64,000 nt of DNA from CAWDVB01 sp963824105. GTDB lineage: Bacteria > Actinomycetota > Actinomycetes > Propionibacteriales > Nocardioidaceae. Position numbers and translations under genes: made by a program. The notes under the pieces are model-generated. The model had not been told where the DNA came from. It made no database searches and worked only from the letters and a program-made list of their open reading frames with translations. Positions 22,251-30,570 of this stretch are shown piece by piece. Each line of letters begins with the position of its first letter. Position 1 is the stretch's first letter. The DNA is taken from contig CAWGNN010000010.1 of assembly GCA_963824105.1 (NCBI GenBank), positions 124,001 to 188,000 on the forward strand, in the 5' to 3' direction.

Positions 22251-24809
22251 CTATCTTGCCGAGGAGTGTGCGAGGGAGCTGCCGAGCAGCTCGGTGCGCG
22301 AAGCGACGCCCAGTTTGGAGAGCACGGACGACACGTGGTGGTCGACGGTCCGACGGGAGATGAAGAGTCTTGCGGCGATCTCGGCGTTGGTCAGGCCCTC
22401 GCGCAGTAGCTCGGCAACCTCGGCTTCGCGGGTGGTGAGCCCGTCGGGGTGATCACGGGTGCTCCGTCGCGGACCGCGGACATGGACGCCGAGGTTCTGC
22501 AGCCTCTTGCGGGCCAGTGCCGCCGCCGGCTCGGCGCCGAGGGACTCGAAGATCTCCACGGCACGGGTGAGCGACTCGGTGTCTCCCGCGTCGTGCAGTG
22601 CGACGGCCTGCTCGAACGGGCAGCCGTGCTCGGCCCACCAGGCGGCGGCCTCGCCGTAGCGCCCGGCCAGCTCCAGGGACCAGGGCTGGGGGAGATCCCT
22701 GTCGGTCTCGACCCGAATGCCGATGCGGTGCAGCCACGACACCAGGTCGGCGTTGAGCCACCGATCCGCGCGCTCGGCGCGCCTGGCCCAGGCGAGGGCC
22801 TCGGCGTCCACCAGGCTCCGGTCGCCGGTAAGCCACGCCCCCTGGGCGGCAGCGGCGGCGACCTGCACCTGCCACTCCTCCTCGCCGTTGCCCCGGCCGA
22901 GCTCCTTGAGGATCTCGAGCTGCTCGCCGGCGTCGGCGTCGCCCCGGCGGAACTTCGATTCGACGTACCCGACCATCATGTGCAGCCGGTTGACCGGCGA
23001 GATCGTCTCCTTCAGCATCGGGTCGACCAGGGAGACAGCCTCGTCGAGCTTCCCCTGACGCATGAGGACGGTCCCGCGGGTGGCCCGCTGGCAGTAGGTG
23101 TAGACCGGCATGTCGGCGTCGAGGGCGAACTCCATCCCGTCGGCGTAGACCTCCTCGAACTCCGCGAAGCGCAGCTGGGCGGCGGCGATCTCGTAGACGT
23201 TGGAGTACTGGGTCGCCGCGACGTAGTCGTTGCCGGTGTCGAGCGCGAGCTTCAGCGACTCCACCATCGTCGACAGGCCGTCCTCACCGCGCGACAGCTG
23301 GTGGTAGCCGATGCCGACCATCACGCCGGAGCGCAGGGAGTCGTCGTCGCGCTCGTCTGCGATCCGCATGGCCTCGGCGAGGAGCTTGCCGCGTTGGTCC
23401 TCGTCGCGCTCGAAGGCGGTCGCGAAGTAGTACAGCGACCACGCGCGCTCAACGCTGTCGGGGGCGTCGCGGGCCAGGTCCAGCATCTCGGCGCCGATCC
23501 GGGCGGACTCCTCGCCCCGGCAGAGTCGCCACAGAGCGTTGGCGTACTTCCGCAGGTTGCGCAGCAGGGCGTCGGGGTCGGCGAGCGACCGATACAGCGC
23601 CACCGCACGCTCCCGGTGCACCACCGATCGCTCCCAGTCGTCGCGCATCGACAGCGCCTCGGCGAGCCCTTCCTCGAGCTCGGTCAGCAGCGACAGAGGT
23701 ATGTCCGAGGCGACCCGGAGGGCCCGTTCGTACTGGATGACGGCCTCGCGGTGCGACCGCAGCGCCATCGCGGTGCGGGCGGCCTGGACGGCATGCGTGA
23801 GCGTCGCCCCGGGGTCATCGGCTGCCTCGGCGAGGAAGGCGAGCCGGGCGTCGTCGGGTTCTTCGGATTCGGTGAGGGCAGCGAGTGCCGCCGTCGCGAG
23901 CTGCATCCTGCGGTAGGCCGGGATTGCATGCTCGACCGCGAGCCGGGTCAGCTCGTGCCGGAAGCGGAAGGCCGGGCCGTCCGCGACCAGTACGCCAGCG
24001 GCGACGGTCTCGTCGAGCGGGTCGGGCTCGACGCCCGCGACCCGGGCCACCAGGTCGGGCGCCTCCGGCCGCCCCAGCACCGCGGCAGCCTCGACCAGCG
24101 CACGGGCTTCCGGGCCGAGCCGACCCACGCGCGCGCTCACCAGGTCGCTCACCGTCGCCGGCACCTCGTCCAGGCCGCCGTCGATGACCTCGTGCACGTA
24201 GAACGGGTTGCCTCCGGTCAGCGCCAGCACGTGGTGGAATCGGTCGCCCGCGATCTGCCTCACCGCGTCGGGGGAGAGCGCGGGCAGGGTCAAGCGGCTC
24301 GTCGTGCGGTGCGACGCCAGCTGCCCCACCACCCCCCGCAAGCCGATGTCGGCCACGCCCTCGTCGTCGCGGTAGCTGACCACGACCAGTGTCTGGGCGC
24401 CCCCGATCCGCCGGGCGAGATAGAGGAGGCAGTCGAGGGTCGCCTCGTCGGCCCAATGCAGGTCCTCGATGACCACAACCGTGGGCCGATTCGAGGACTC
24501 CAGGTCTCTGAGCAGCCCGTTGAAGAGCAGTCGACGGTCGACGTCGTCCCCGAAGAGCTCGACCAGCTTCCCGCCGACCGTCAACGCGATGTCGTGGAAC
24601 GGGCCGAGTGGGTGTGGCGTGGATGTGCCGTCGCAGGCGCCCCATAGCCAGCGCATCTGGGGGTGCCGGTCCCGGAAGGCCTCGATCAGCGAGGTCTTCC
24701 CGATCCCCGCCTCACCGGTGACGAGCACGAAGCGGCCGCCCCCCGTCGTCGCCTCCGCGGCATAGCCGTCGAGGGCGTCGAGGAACCGACTGCGTTCCAG
24801 CAGGTCCAT
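22251..24809 (-). CDS. LAL-type LuxR-family regulator with AAA+ ATPase domain
   Basis: The roughly 852-residue protein has an N-terminal nucleotide-binding domain with Walker A GEAGIGKTS and VVVIEDLHWADEATL as Walker B. A long TPR-like helical middle spans about residues 330-780. The C-terminus is a LuxR helix-turn-helix (TTREAEVAELLREGLTN, then ISRRTVDHHVSSVLSKLG). Such MalT/LAL proteins activate promoters in response to a small molecule. ATG at 24809 gives the usual MDLLERSRFL start; an ATG nine codons upstream (24836) is possible. An inverted repeat GTAGG-CA-CCTAC lies at 24819-24830 just upstream of this start. Confidence 0.85.
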   Translation of the reverse strand: MDLLERSRFLDALDGYAAEATTGGGRFVLVTGEAGIGKTSLIEAFRDRHPQMRWLWGACDGTSTPHPLGPFHDIALTVGGKLVELFGDDVDRRLLFNGLLRDLESSNRPTVVVIEDLHWADEATLDCLLYLARRIGGAQTLVVVSYRDDEGVADIGLRGVVGQLASHRTTSRLTLPALSPDAVRQIAGDRFHHVLALTGGNPFYVHEVIDGGLDEVPATVSDLVSARVGRLGPEARALVEAAAVLGRPEAPDLVARVAGVEPDPLDETVAAGVLVADGPAFRFRHELTRLAVEHAIPAYRRMQLATAALAALTESEEPDDARLAFLAEAADDPGATLTHAVQAARTAMALRSHREAVIQYERALRVASDIPLSLLTELEEGLAEALSMRDDWERSVVHRERAVALYRSLADPDALLRNLRKYANALWRLCRGEESARIGAEMLDLARDAPDSVERAWSLYYFATAFERDEDQRGKLLAEAMRIADERDDDSLRSGVMVGIGYHQLSRGEDGLSTMVESLKLALDTGNDYVAATQYSNVYEIAAAQLRFAEFEEVYADGMEFALDADMPVYTYCQRATRGTVLMRQGKLDEAVSLVDPMLKETISPVNRLHMMVGYVESKFRRGDADAGEQLEILKELGRGNGEEEWQVQVAAAAAQGAWLTGDRSLVDAEALAWARRAERADRWLNADLVSWLHRIGIRVETDRDLPQPWSLELAGRYGEAAAWWAEHGCPFEQAVALHDAGDTESLTRAVEIFESLGAEPAAALARKRLQNLGVHVRGPRRSTRDHPDGLTTREAEVAELLREGLTNAEIAARLFISRRTVDHHVSSVLSKLGVASRTELLGSSLAHSSAR

Positions 24810-24841
24810 CCATTGATGGTAGGCACCTACAACCATCCGCG

Positions 24842-24880
24842 CACCCCCTCCCGCGGGTCGGGGCCGCGGCGGAGGGTGTC
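24842..24880 (-). terminator. Possible terminator between the secreted-paralogue array and the LAL gene
   Basis: CACCCCCTCC (from 24842) can pair imperfectly with GGAGGGTG (from 24871) around a GC-rich loop. It lies just downstream of the last gene of the secreted array on its coding strand. No T-run follows, so confidence is low. Confidence 0.3.
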
Positions 24881-24904
24881 GGCGAGGCGGCGCTTAGGGG
24901 AACG

Positions 24905-25495
24905 TCACGCGACCGGCTTGGTGATCGAGTCCACGGAGATCGCGGTGAACGTGAGGTCGCTGAGGTCGATCTCGGTGGCGTTGGTCCCGAGGGTCGTGCA
25001 GTCCACCTCGGCTACCGCGTCTGCCTTGTAGCGGTGCACGGCCTGCAGCGCCAGGTTCGCGTAGCTGGAGGGAGTGCCGCTGATGCCCATGGTGGCCCAC
25101 GTCGAGGTGTCGTACGCGCTGTTGCCCTTGACCGGCTTGAGGAGGCACGTGATGTCGGCGTTGTAGGTGCCGCCGTTGTTGTCGAGCGTCATCGTCGCGA
25201 TGAGGACATAGCGCCCAGGACCGGGAATCTGCAGGGCGGCCAACGGGTAGGTGGTCTGCTTGGCGGGCATCGAGGCCTGGGTGACCTTGATGGTGTAGAC
25301 GTTCGATCGCGCGGACCGGCTGAGCTTGCCGGCCTTGATCGTGTGGTTGTGGATGTCGGCGTTCTGGATGGTGCCGTTCTTGATCTGTCTCGACGTGATC
25401 AGGTTGGCGGCGTACGCGCTCCCGCTGAGGGCGACCACCAGCGCGAGGGTGGCGGCGACGTTGGCGTAGGTGAGGTGGCGGCGGATGTTCTTCAT
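24905..25495 (-). CDS. Secreted repeat-head protein, array copy 1
   Basis: The 196-residue protein starts at the ATG read from 25495 (MKNIRRHLTYANV), after GGGGGAAG. An export signal covers about residues 1-32 (VAATLALVVALSGSAYA). Residues 33-60 contain the short NLITSRQIKNGTIQNADI repeat that resembles one turn of a beta-solenoid. The C-terminal 130 residues form a beta-rich domain with two cysteines, IPGPGRYVLIATMTLDNN being the most conserved strand. The function is unknown; proteins with this head are common in Actinomycetota. It lies at the left end of a four-gene tandem array. Confidence 0.7.
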   Translation of the reverse strand: MKNIRRHLTYANVAATLALVVALSGSAYAANLITSRQIKNGTIQNADIHNHTIKAGKLSRSARSNVYTIKVTQASMPAKQTTYPLAALQIPGPGRYVLIATMTLDNNGGTYNADITCLLKPVKGNSAYDTSTWATMGISGTPSSYANLALQAVHRYKADAVAEVDCTTLGTNATEIDLSDLTFTAISVDSITKPVA

Positions 25496-25617
25496 CGGGT
25501 CTTCCCCCAGTCCGTTGACCAATTCCGTTGAGGTTAGGTCTGTGCGGAGGCTGAGGTAACCCTTAAGGGGCAAAGACTTCGGTTTTCTCCCCGACGGGGC
25601 ATGACTGGCGCCCCACT
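25350..25617 (-). repeat. Conserved 5' module of the secreted array, copy 1
   Basis: This ~268-bp block holds the first ~48 codons of the gene plus about 120 bp of leader. It is almost identical to blocks 26135-26401 and 26985-27252. On the coding strand it contains a CCCCGTCGGGG hairpin, then CCCTTAAGGG, and a conserved GGAATTGGTCAAC. Identity ends abruptly on both sides. Confidence 0.85.
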
Positions 25618-25665
25618 GCTCACGTCGCCCCGGTCACCGACGTGAACCGGCTGATGCCGAACGAC

Positions 25666-26280
25666 TCACGGCGTCGTCACCGAGGCGACTCTCATCGCGG
25701 TCAGGGTGACGCCGTTGATTTGAACGGGGTTTACACCGGAGACATCGGCGAAGATGCTGCACTTGATGAAGGCTGTTGCCGGCCCGGTGTAGGTGTGCAC
25801 CAGTTGGAGTGCGATGGTGCTGATGTCGGTCTCCGACGATGCACTCCCCACCGACGCGTATCCGACGTCAGGAGTCCCACCGTCACCCGGGTAGAGCGTG
25901 CACGTCACGTTGTTCGGGTTTGCGAGGTCCGCGTTGTACACGTTGGGAAAGGCGGACAGGACGTAGTGACCTGCGCTGGGGATGTCCAACTGTGTGACTT
26001 TGGGCAAATCAAGCCTGTAGCTGATCAAGACGCTTGCCTGCGACGCCTCGAAGACCTGGGTTTGAGCGCTGGGGGCGAGGTCGGCGGTCTGGATGGTGCC
26101 GTTGTGGATCTTGTTGGACTTGATGGCGTTGCGGTGGATGTCGGCGTTCTGGATGGTGCCGTTCTTGATCTGTCTCGACGTGATCAGGTTGGCGGCGTAC
26201 GCGCTCCCGCTGAGGGCGACCACCAGCGCGAGGGTGGCGGCGACGTTGGCGTAGGTGAGGTGGCGGCGGATGTTCTTCAT
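25666..26280 (-). CDS. Secreted repeat-head protein, array copy 2
   Basis: The 204-residue paralogue shares the MKNIRRHLTYANV signal sequence with copies 1 and 3. It has two solenoid-like repeats: NLITSRQIKNGTIQNADI, then NAIKSNKIHNGTIQTADL. The C-terminal domain (residues 75-204) keeps the layout 'IPSAGHYVL...F' and 'VTCTLYPGDGG' with three cysteines, but is only distantly similar to copy 1. The reading frame stays open upstream of the chosen start because the leader has no stop; MKNIRR is chosen because it is a normal signal-peptide start. Confidence 0.7.
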   Translation of the reverse strand: MKNIRRHLTYANVAATLALVVALSGSAYAANLITSRQIKNGTIQNADIHRNAIKSNKIHNGTIQTADLAPSAQTQVFEASQASVLISYRLDLPKVTQLDIPSAGHYVLSAFPNVYNADLANPNNVTCTLYPGDGGTPDVGYASVGSASSETDISTIALQLVHTYTGPATAFIKCSIFADVSGVNPVQINGVTLTAMRVASVTTP

Positions 26281-26401
26281 CGGGTCTTCCCCCAGTCCGT
26301 TGACCAATTCCGTTGAGGTTAGGTCTGTGCGGAGGCTGAGGTAACCCTTAAGGGCAAAGACTTCGGTTTTCTCCCCGACGGGGCATGACTGGCTCCCCAC
26401 T
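26135..26401 (-). repeat. Conserved 5' module of the secreted array, copy 2
   Basis: Almost identical to the block at 25350-25617, with one base missing in the CCCTTAAGGG area and one substitution near the distal end. Similarity to copy 3 extends further into the coding region (through the second solenoid repeat, to about 26069) and about 20 bp further upstream (GGCACCGGTACGTC). Confidence 0.85.
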
Positions 26402-26524
26402 GGCCACTGCGGCACCGGTACGTCGGCGTCTGGGGCGGTGGGGCAACGCTGTCCATCCCGGTGGCGCCCAAGATGACGTGCTGGATGCTCGGGCTGAGAC
26501 CGAACGATCAGGATCTCGGGTTTG

Positions 26525-27130
26525 TCAGTTCAGCAGATCGACCTTGAGAGCGGTGATCACGGTCGAGTTGACCGCGGTCGCGATTGCGGAGTTGGCCGTG
26601 CAGAACACGCTGGCGCTTCCCGAACTCCCGGAGAAGGCCTGGGTCACCTGCATCGAGAAGGTGGCCGTGAAGACATTTCCGGTGCTGAACGGCTGCAAGC
26701 CGCTGGTCGCGTCATCCTGAATCGTGCCCAGATCCCCGGAGGATCCCAGGCTGCAAGTCACCACCGCGTCGACGCTGTCGAGGTTGAGCACCGCCGTCTT
26801 GGCAGTGATGAAGTAGGTGCCGGGGCTGCTGATGCTGAGGGTCTTGATCAACACGGGTGTGGAAGAGAGGTTTGCGCTCTTCCCCGCGAGACTGGCCTCG
26901 AACTCGTGTTCCTGGGCGCTGGGGGCGAGGTCGGCGGACTGGATGGTGCCGTTGTGGATCTTGTTGGACTTGATGGCGTTGCGGTGGATGTCGGCGTTCT
27001 GGATGGTGCCGTTCTTGATCTGTCTCGACGTGATCAGGTTGGCGGCGTACGCGCTCCCGCTGAGGGCGACCACCAGCGCGAGGGTGGCGGCGACGTTGGC
27101 GTAGGTGAGGTGGCGGCGGATGTTCTTCAT
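26525..27130 (-). CDS. Secreted repeat-head protein, array copy 3
   Basis: The 201-residue paralogue has the same signal peptide and the same two solenoid-like repeats as copy 2 (only QTADL changes to QSADL). The C-terminal domain is again different: residues 75-201 contain SISSPGTYFITAKTAVLN, VVTCSLGSSGD and a Ser-rich SGSSGSASVFC. Two cysteines are placed like those of the other copies, so the beta fold is probably conserved. The function is unknown. Confidence 0.7.
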   Translation of the reverse strand: MKNIRRHLTYANVAATLALVVALSGSAYAANLITSRQIKNGTIQNADIHRNAIKSNKIHNGTIQSADLAPSAQEHEFEASLAGKSANLSSTPVLIKTLSISSPGTYFITAKTAVLNLDSVDAVVTCSLGSSGDLGTIQDDATSGLQPFSTGNVFTATFSMQVTQAFSGSSGSASVFCTANSAIATAVNSTVITALKVDLLN

Positions 27131-27252
27131 CGGGTCTTCCCCCAGTCCGTTGACCAATTCCGTTGAGGTTAGGTCTGTGCGGAGGCTGAGGTAACCCTTA
27201 GAGCGCAAAGACTTCGGTTTTCTCCCCGACGGGGCATGACTGGCGCCCCACT
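26985..27252 (-). repeat. Conserved 5' module of the secreted array, copy 3
   Basis: Third copy of the ~268-bp block. Here CCCTTAAGGG is changed to a CTTAGAGCGC-type sequence on the + strand, so that palindrome is not under strict selection, while the rest of the leader is unchanged. Confidence 0.85.
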
Positions 27253-27273
27253 CGCCACTGTGGCACCGGTACG

Positions 27274-27834
27274 TCAGGGGACTCTGATCGCGGTGATCAC
27301 CGCGTCCGCAGCCGTGACGTTGGAGCCGCCGGAGTCACACTGCAGCGCGGCGGTGCCACTCGCCGCGAAGGTGTGAGTGCCCATGGCCGAGACCGTGTCG
27401 GTGGACGCGTTGGGTCCGCCCAGCACAGCCTTCACCTCGAGCGTCGTGACGGCGGCATCGATGGGGACGCCCTCGGCGTAGAGGGTGCAGGTGACCTGGA
27501 CTCCGGCGGTCGTCTGGTTGTTGTTCAGGATCGTCTTGGCCGTGAGGACGTAGTCGCCCGGAGCCGGGATCGCCACGCTGTCCACGGTCGGCGTCGAGCT
27601 CAGGGTGACGTTGGTGTTGTTGCTGTTCGAGTAGGCCTCGACCCGGGCCGAGGAGGCGAGGTCGGCTGTCTTGATGCCGCCGTTGCGGATATCGACGCTC
27701 CGGATGGTCCCGTTCTTGATGTGCTTGGAGGTGACCAGGCCGGACGCGTAGGCCGAGGTCCCGCCCACGGCGAGGGCGAGCGCGAGAGTCGCGACGATGT
27801 TGGCGTAGCTGAGGTGTCGGCGGACTGAGTTCAT
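27274..27834 (-). CDS. Secreted repeat-head protein, array copy 4 (divergent)
   Basis: The 186-residue paralogue starts MNSVRRHLSYANIV and has the same architecture: signal peptide, then GLVTSKHIKNGTIRSVDI and NGGIKTADL repeats, then a beta-rich domain with VAIPAPGDYVLTAKTIL and VQVTCTLYAEG. Its 5' part differs from copies 1-3 at many positions and lacks the shared leader, so it is probably the older member from which the array grew or a separate lineage. It is the first gene of the array in the direction of transcription. Confidence 0.7.
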   Translation of the reverse strand: MNSVRRHLSYANIVATLALALAVGGTSAYASGLVTSKHIKNGTIRSVDIRNGGIKTADLASSARVEAYSNSNNTNVTLSSTPTVDSVAIPAPGDYVLTAKTILNNNQTTAGVQVTCTLYAEGVPIDAAVTTLEVKAVLGGPNASTDTVSAMGTHTFAASGTAALQCDSGGSNVTAADAVITAIRVP

Positions 27835-27952
27835 GGGCGTGCTCCCTGGTCGATGGTCACGCCCGTCCTTCGGCGCAATGTGCCGTCGCTTGAGGAAATC
27901 GAGACGGGACGAGGGCGGCTCAGCCGTTGTCCGGCCGTTGTCGAAGCGGGGA

Positions 27953-28444
27953 TCAGCCCCAGGTCAGGACCATCTTCAAGAGTGCCCGGGTGGCCCGGTA
28001 GATCCCGGGCTGGTTGCTCTCCCTCGGCCCTGCGACGTTCAGGGTGATCGGCCGACCGTCGGCGGGCAGTTGCGTCAGCCATCGCCTCACGTCCGTCGGA
28101 TCCCCCTCCGTGACCAGGAGCGGGCGGCCCAGCTCCTCGGCGATTGCGAGCGTCAGTTCGGTGCCGGGGGAGTCGGTGCCCGGCGCTCGGACGACCAGGG
28201 TCGCATCGCTGTCACGGACGTTGAGCCTGGTCCGCAGCGCCGGGTCGGCCGACGTGGCTTCGCTCAGCAGGGGGTAGGCGTCGAGGAGGCCGGGCGGGGT
28301 GGGCAGGTCCTCGGCGAGCCCACCGGCCGGACACCAGCCCCCGTACGGCACGCCCAGCTCGATCGCGATGTCGAGGGCCGCGCGATCGGCGCCCGTCTGT
28401 CCGCCCGACACGATCCGTGCGAGCTCCACCTCGCCGAGCCGCAT
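27953..28444 (-). CDS. Putative molybdenum-carrier / YpsA-type SLOG protein
   Basis: The 163-residue protein starts with IVSGGQTGADRAALDIAIELG and GGWCPAG, the signature of the family annotated as putative molybdenum carrier (circularly permuted YpsA-like SLOG fold). Such proteins bind nucleotides or related ligands in a Rossmann pocket. VRDSDATLVV and SPGTELTLAIAEELGRPLL are the later strands and helix. The name comes from a distant relative, and no molybdenum genes are nearby, so the function is open. It follows malic enzyme by 18 bases on the same strand. Confidence 0.75.
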   Translation of the reverse strand: MRLGEVELARIVSGGQTGADRAALDIAIELGVPYGGWCPAGGLAEDLPTPPGLLDAYPLLSEATSADPALRTRLNVRDSDATLVVRAPGTDSPGTELTLAIAEELGRPLLVTEGDPTDVRRWLTQLPADGRPITLNVAGPRESNQPGIYRATRALLKMVLTWG

Positions 28445-28462
28445 GCGTCCAGGCCCTCCCGT

Positions 28463-29860
28463 TCAGTCCTCGGCGGGCGCCGGCGAGGCGACCTGCTTCA
28501 CGGCGGCGGCGACCGCGGGCGCGACCTTCGGGTCGAAGACGCTCGGGATGATGAAGCTCGGGTTGAGCTGGTCCTCGGTGACACAGTCGGCGATCGCGAT
28601 CGCGGCGGCGACCATCATCTCGTCGTTGAAGTCGGTGGCCCCCGCGTCAAGCAGGCCGCGGAAGAATCCGGGGAACGCCAGCACGTTGTTGATCTGGTTG
28701 GGGTAGTCCGACCGGCCGGTGGCGACGACGGCGGCGTGCTGGGCGGCAGCGACCGGGTCGACCTCGGGGACCGGGTTGGCCAGCGCGAAGACGATCGCGT
28801 TCGGTGCCATGGTGGCGATGTCATCGCCGGTCAGCAGGTTCGGCGCGGAGACGCCGATGAAGACGTCGGCCCCGACCAGGACCTCCTTGAGAGTGCCCTC
28901 CTGCCGGGAGGCGTTGGTGTGCTGGGCGATCCAGTTGCGGTACTCGTCGAGGCCCTCCTGGCCGGCGTGGACCGCGCCGTTGCGGCCGCAGCCGATGATC
29001 TCGCCGGCGCCCTGGGCGTGCAGCAGCCGGATGATCGCGTTGCCGGCCGCGCCGACCCCGGAGACCACGATCCGGCAGTCCTCGATCCGCTTGTCCAGCA
29101 CGCGCAGCGCGTTGGAGAGCGCGGCGAGCACCACGATCGCCGTTCCGTGCTGGTCGTCGTGAAAGACCGGAATGTCGAGCATCTCGCGGAGCCGGGTCTC
29201 GATCTCGAAGCAGCGGGGAGCCGCGATGTCCTCCAGGTTGATCCCCCCGTAGACCGGAGCCATCGCCCGGACGATCTCGACCAGGGTGTCGGTGTCCTGG
29301 GTGTCCAGGCAGACCGGCCAGGCGTCGACCCCGCCGAACTGCTTGAACAGCGCCGCCTTGCCCTCCATCACCGGGAGCGCGGCCGCCGCACCGATGTTGC
29401 CGAGCCCGAGGACGGCCGAGCCGTCGGTGACCACCGCAACGGTGTTGCGCTTGATGGTCAGTTTTCGGACGTCCTCGGGGTGCTCAGCGATCGCCATCGA
29501 CACCCGGGCGACACCGGGGGTGTAGGCGCGGGCGAGGTCGTCGCGGTGCTTGAGCGGCACCTTGGGGTTGACCTCGATCTTGCCGCCCAGGTGCATCAGG
29601 AAGGTGCGGTCCGACACCTTGCGGACGTTCGCCCCGGGGATCTCGGAGATCGCCTTCGCAATGGCGTCGGCGTGCTCCTCGCTCGTGGTGTCGCAGCTGA
29701 CGTCGACCACCATGTGGTGGGTCCGGGACTCCACGACGTCCAGCGCGGTGATCACGCCGCCCGCCGAGCTGACTGCGGAGGCCAGCGCCGCGGTCGCGGT
29801 TGCCGCGATCGGGAGCTCGGTGCGGATGGTGATCGAGTAGCCGGGACCTGGGGACGACAT
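28463..29860 (-). CDS. NAD-dependent malic enzyme with N-terminal ACT-like domain
   Basis: The 465-residue protein should oxidatively decarboxylate malate to pyruvate. Residues 1-85 form an ACT-like regulatory domain (YSITIRTELP, GGVITALDVVES). The catalytic part shows YTPGVARV with the conserved tyrosine, KRNTVAVVTDGSAVLGLGNIG with the active-site lysine region, VFHDDQHGTA with metal-binding aspartates, and the NAD loop VSGVGAAGNA. Length and layout match the short bacterial (prokaryotic-type) malic enzymes. It is the first gene of a two-gene unit. Confidence 0.92.
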   Translation of the reverse strand: MSSPGPGYSITIRTELPIAATATAALASAVSSAGGVITALDVVESRTHHMVVDVSCDTTSEEHADAIAKAISEIPGANVRKVSDRTFLMHLGGKIEVNPKVPLKHRDDLARAYTPGVARVSMAIAEHPEDVRKLTIKRNTVAVVTDGSAVLGLGNIGAAAALPVMEGKAALFKQFGGVDAWPVCLDTQDTDTLVEIVRAMAPVYGGINLEDIAAPRCFEIETRLREMLDIPVFHDDQHGTAIVVLAALSNALRVLDKRIEDCRIVVSGVGAAGNAIIRLLHAQGAGEIIGCGRNGAVHAGQEGLDEYRNWIAQHTNASRQEGTLKEVLVGADVFIGVSAPNLLTGDDIATMAPNAIVFALANPVPEVDPVAAAQHAAVVATGRSDYPNQINNVLAFPGFFRGLLDAGATDFNDEMMVAAAIAIADCVTEDQLNPSFIIPSVFDPKVAPAVAAAVKQVASPAPAED

Positions 29861-30006
29861 GTGCTGACCTCTCCGTCAGAGGAACGTTCTCATTTGGATG
29901 CTAGACCCGCCGATCCTGCGCCGGTGACCCCCCTGGGGGACGCACGGCCAACCCCGGTTAGCCCAGTGGTTGTCTCAGTGCGGCCCCACCCGCCTACGCT
30001 GACGCT

Positions 30007-30375
30007 ATGCGTGTGCTCATCGTCGACGGCGCGAACGTGGTGGCCAGCCGTCCGAATGGATGGTGGCGTGACCGTGCCGGCGCCGCCCTTCGCCTTCATC
30101 AGGCGATCGCCGCGGCGGACCTGGGCTACGAGGCGGTTGTGCTGGTGCTCGAGGGAGAGGCCAAGCGTGGCCAGCCGATCGGCCTCGACGGCTCGGTGGA
30201 GACCGCGCACGCCTCCGGCTCCGGCGACGACGAGGTCGTGGAGCAGGTGCGGACCCGGACGGCGGACGGGGACGACGTGGTGGTCGTGACGGCTGATCGG
30301 GCCCTGCGCCAGCGCGTCACGGAGGTCGGCGGCGCCTCGGTCGGGCCCTCGTGGCTGCTGGACCGGATCGCCTGA
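30007..30375 (+). CDS. NYN/PIN-like putative ribonuclease
   Basis: The 122-residue protein has a PIN-like fold of the NYN type. MRVLIVDGANVVASRP carries the first aspartate, SGSGDDEVVEQV supplies the acidic pair, VVVTADRALRQRV holds the third motif, and GPSWLLDRI closes the fold. Such proteins are usually metal-dependent RNases. It is monocistronic, divergent from malic enzyme, and a hairpin follows 57 bases after its stop. Confidence 0.7.
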   Translation: MRVLIVDGANVVASRPNGWWRDRAGAALRLHQAIAAADLGYEAVVLVLEGEAKRGQPIGLDGSVETAHASGSGDDEVVEQVRTRTADGDDVVVVTADRALRQRVTEVGGASVGPSWLLDRIA

Positions 30376-30431
30376 CCGGTCACGTTGCGGGTCGGGCGCC
30401 AGGGCAGCCGCCTGCGTGAGGGCCCCAGTGA

Positions 30432-30459
30432 GGACCCCCGTGACGACCACACGGGGTCC
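30432..30459 (+). terminator. Hairpin after the NYN gene
   Basis: GGACCCC (from 30432) pairs with GGGGTCC (ending 30459), extended by CGTG/CACA with partial pairing. It lies between the NYN gene and the nitronate monooxygenase gene on the same strand. No clear T-run follows. Confidence 0.5.
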
Positions 30460-30570
30460 ACAATGGGGTTCACGGCACACCGAGACGGGTCATTCGCCCC
30501 TACCGAGGGACCTTTGGCAGATGCAACCGTTTGAGTCGTAATGCGTCGGAGGTTCGAACGGGAGCTCGTC

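Noticed and set aside
25500..25573. Extended N-termini (YLSLRTDLTSTELVNGLGED) for the secreted paralogues
   Set aside because: The frame is open only because the duplicated leader has no stop; the MKNIRR start gives a normal signal peptide, and copy 4 lacks the extension.
25350..27252. CRISPR array or transposon ends
   Set aside because: The repeats are ~268 bp, lie in coding and leader DNA, and are spaced by whole genes; there is no transposase and no short regular repeat-spacer pattern.
27833..30289. An 818-codon open frame on the + strand
   Set aside because: It runs antisense to the malic enzyme and YpsA-like genes, both of which show strong family motifs; its own translation is low-complexity.
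30541..30570. Upstream ATG for the nitronate monooxygenase
   Set aside because: It has no ribosome-binding site and would add a basic stretch not seen at the start of family members; the ATG at 30571 is better placed.
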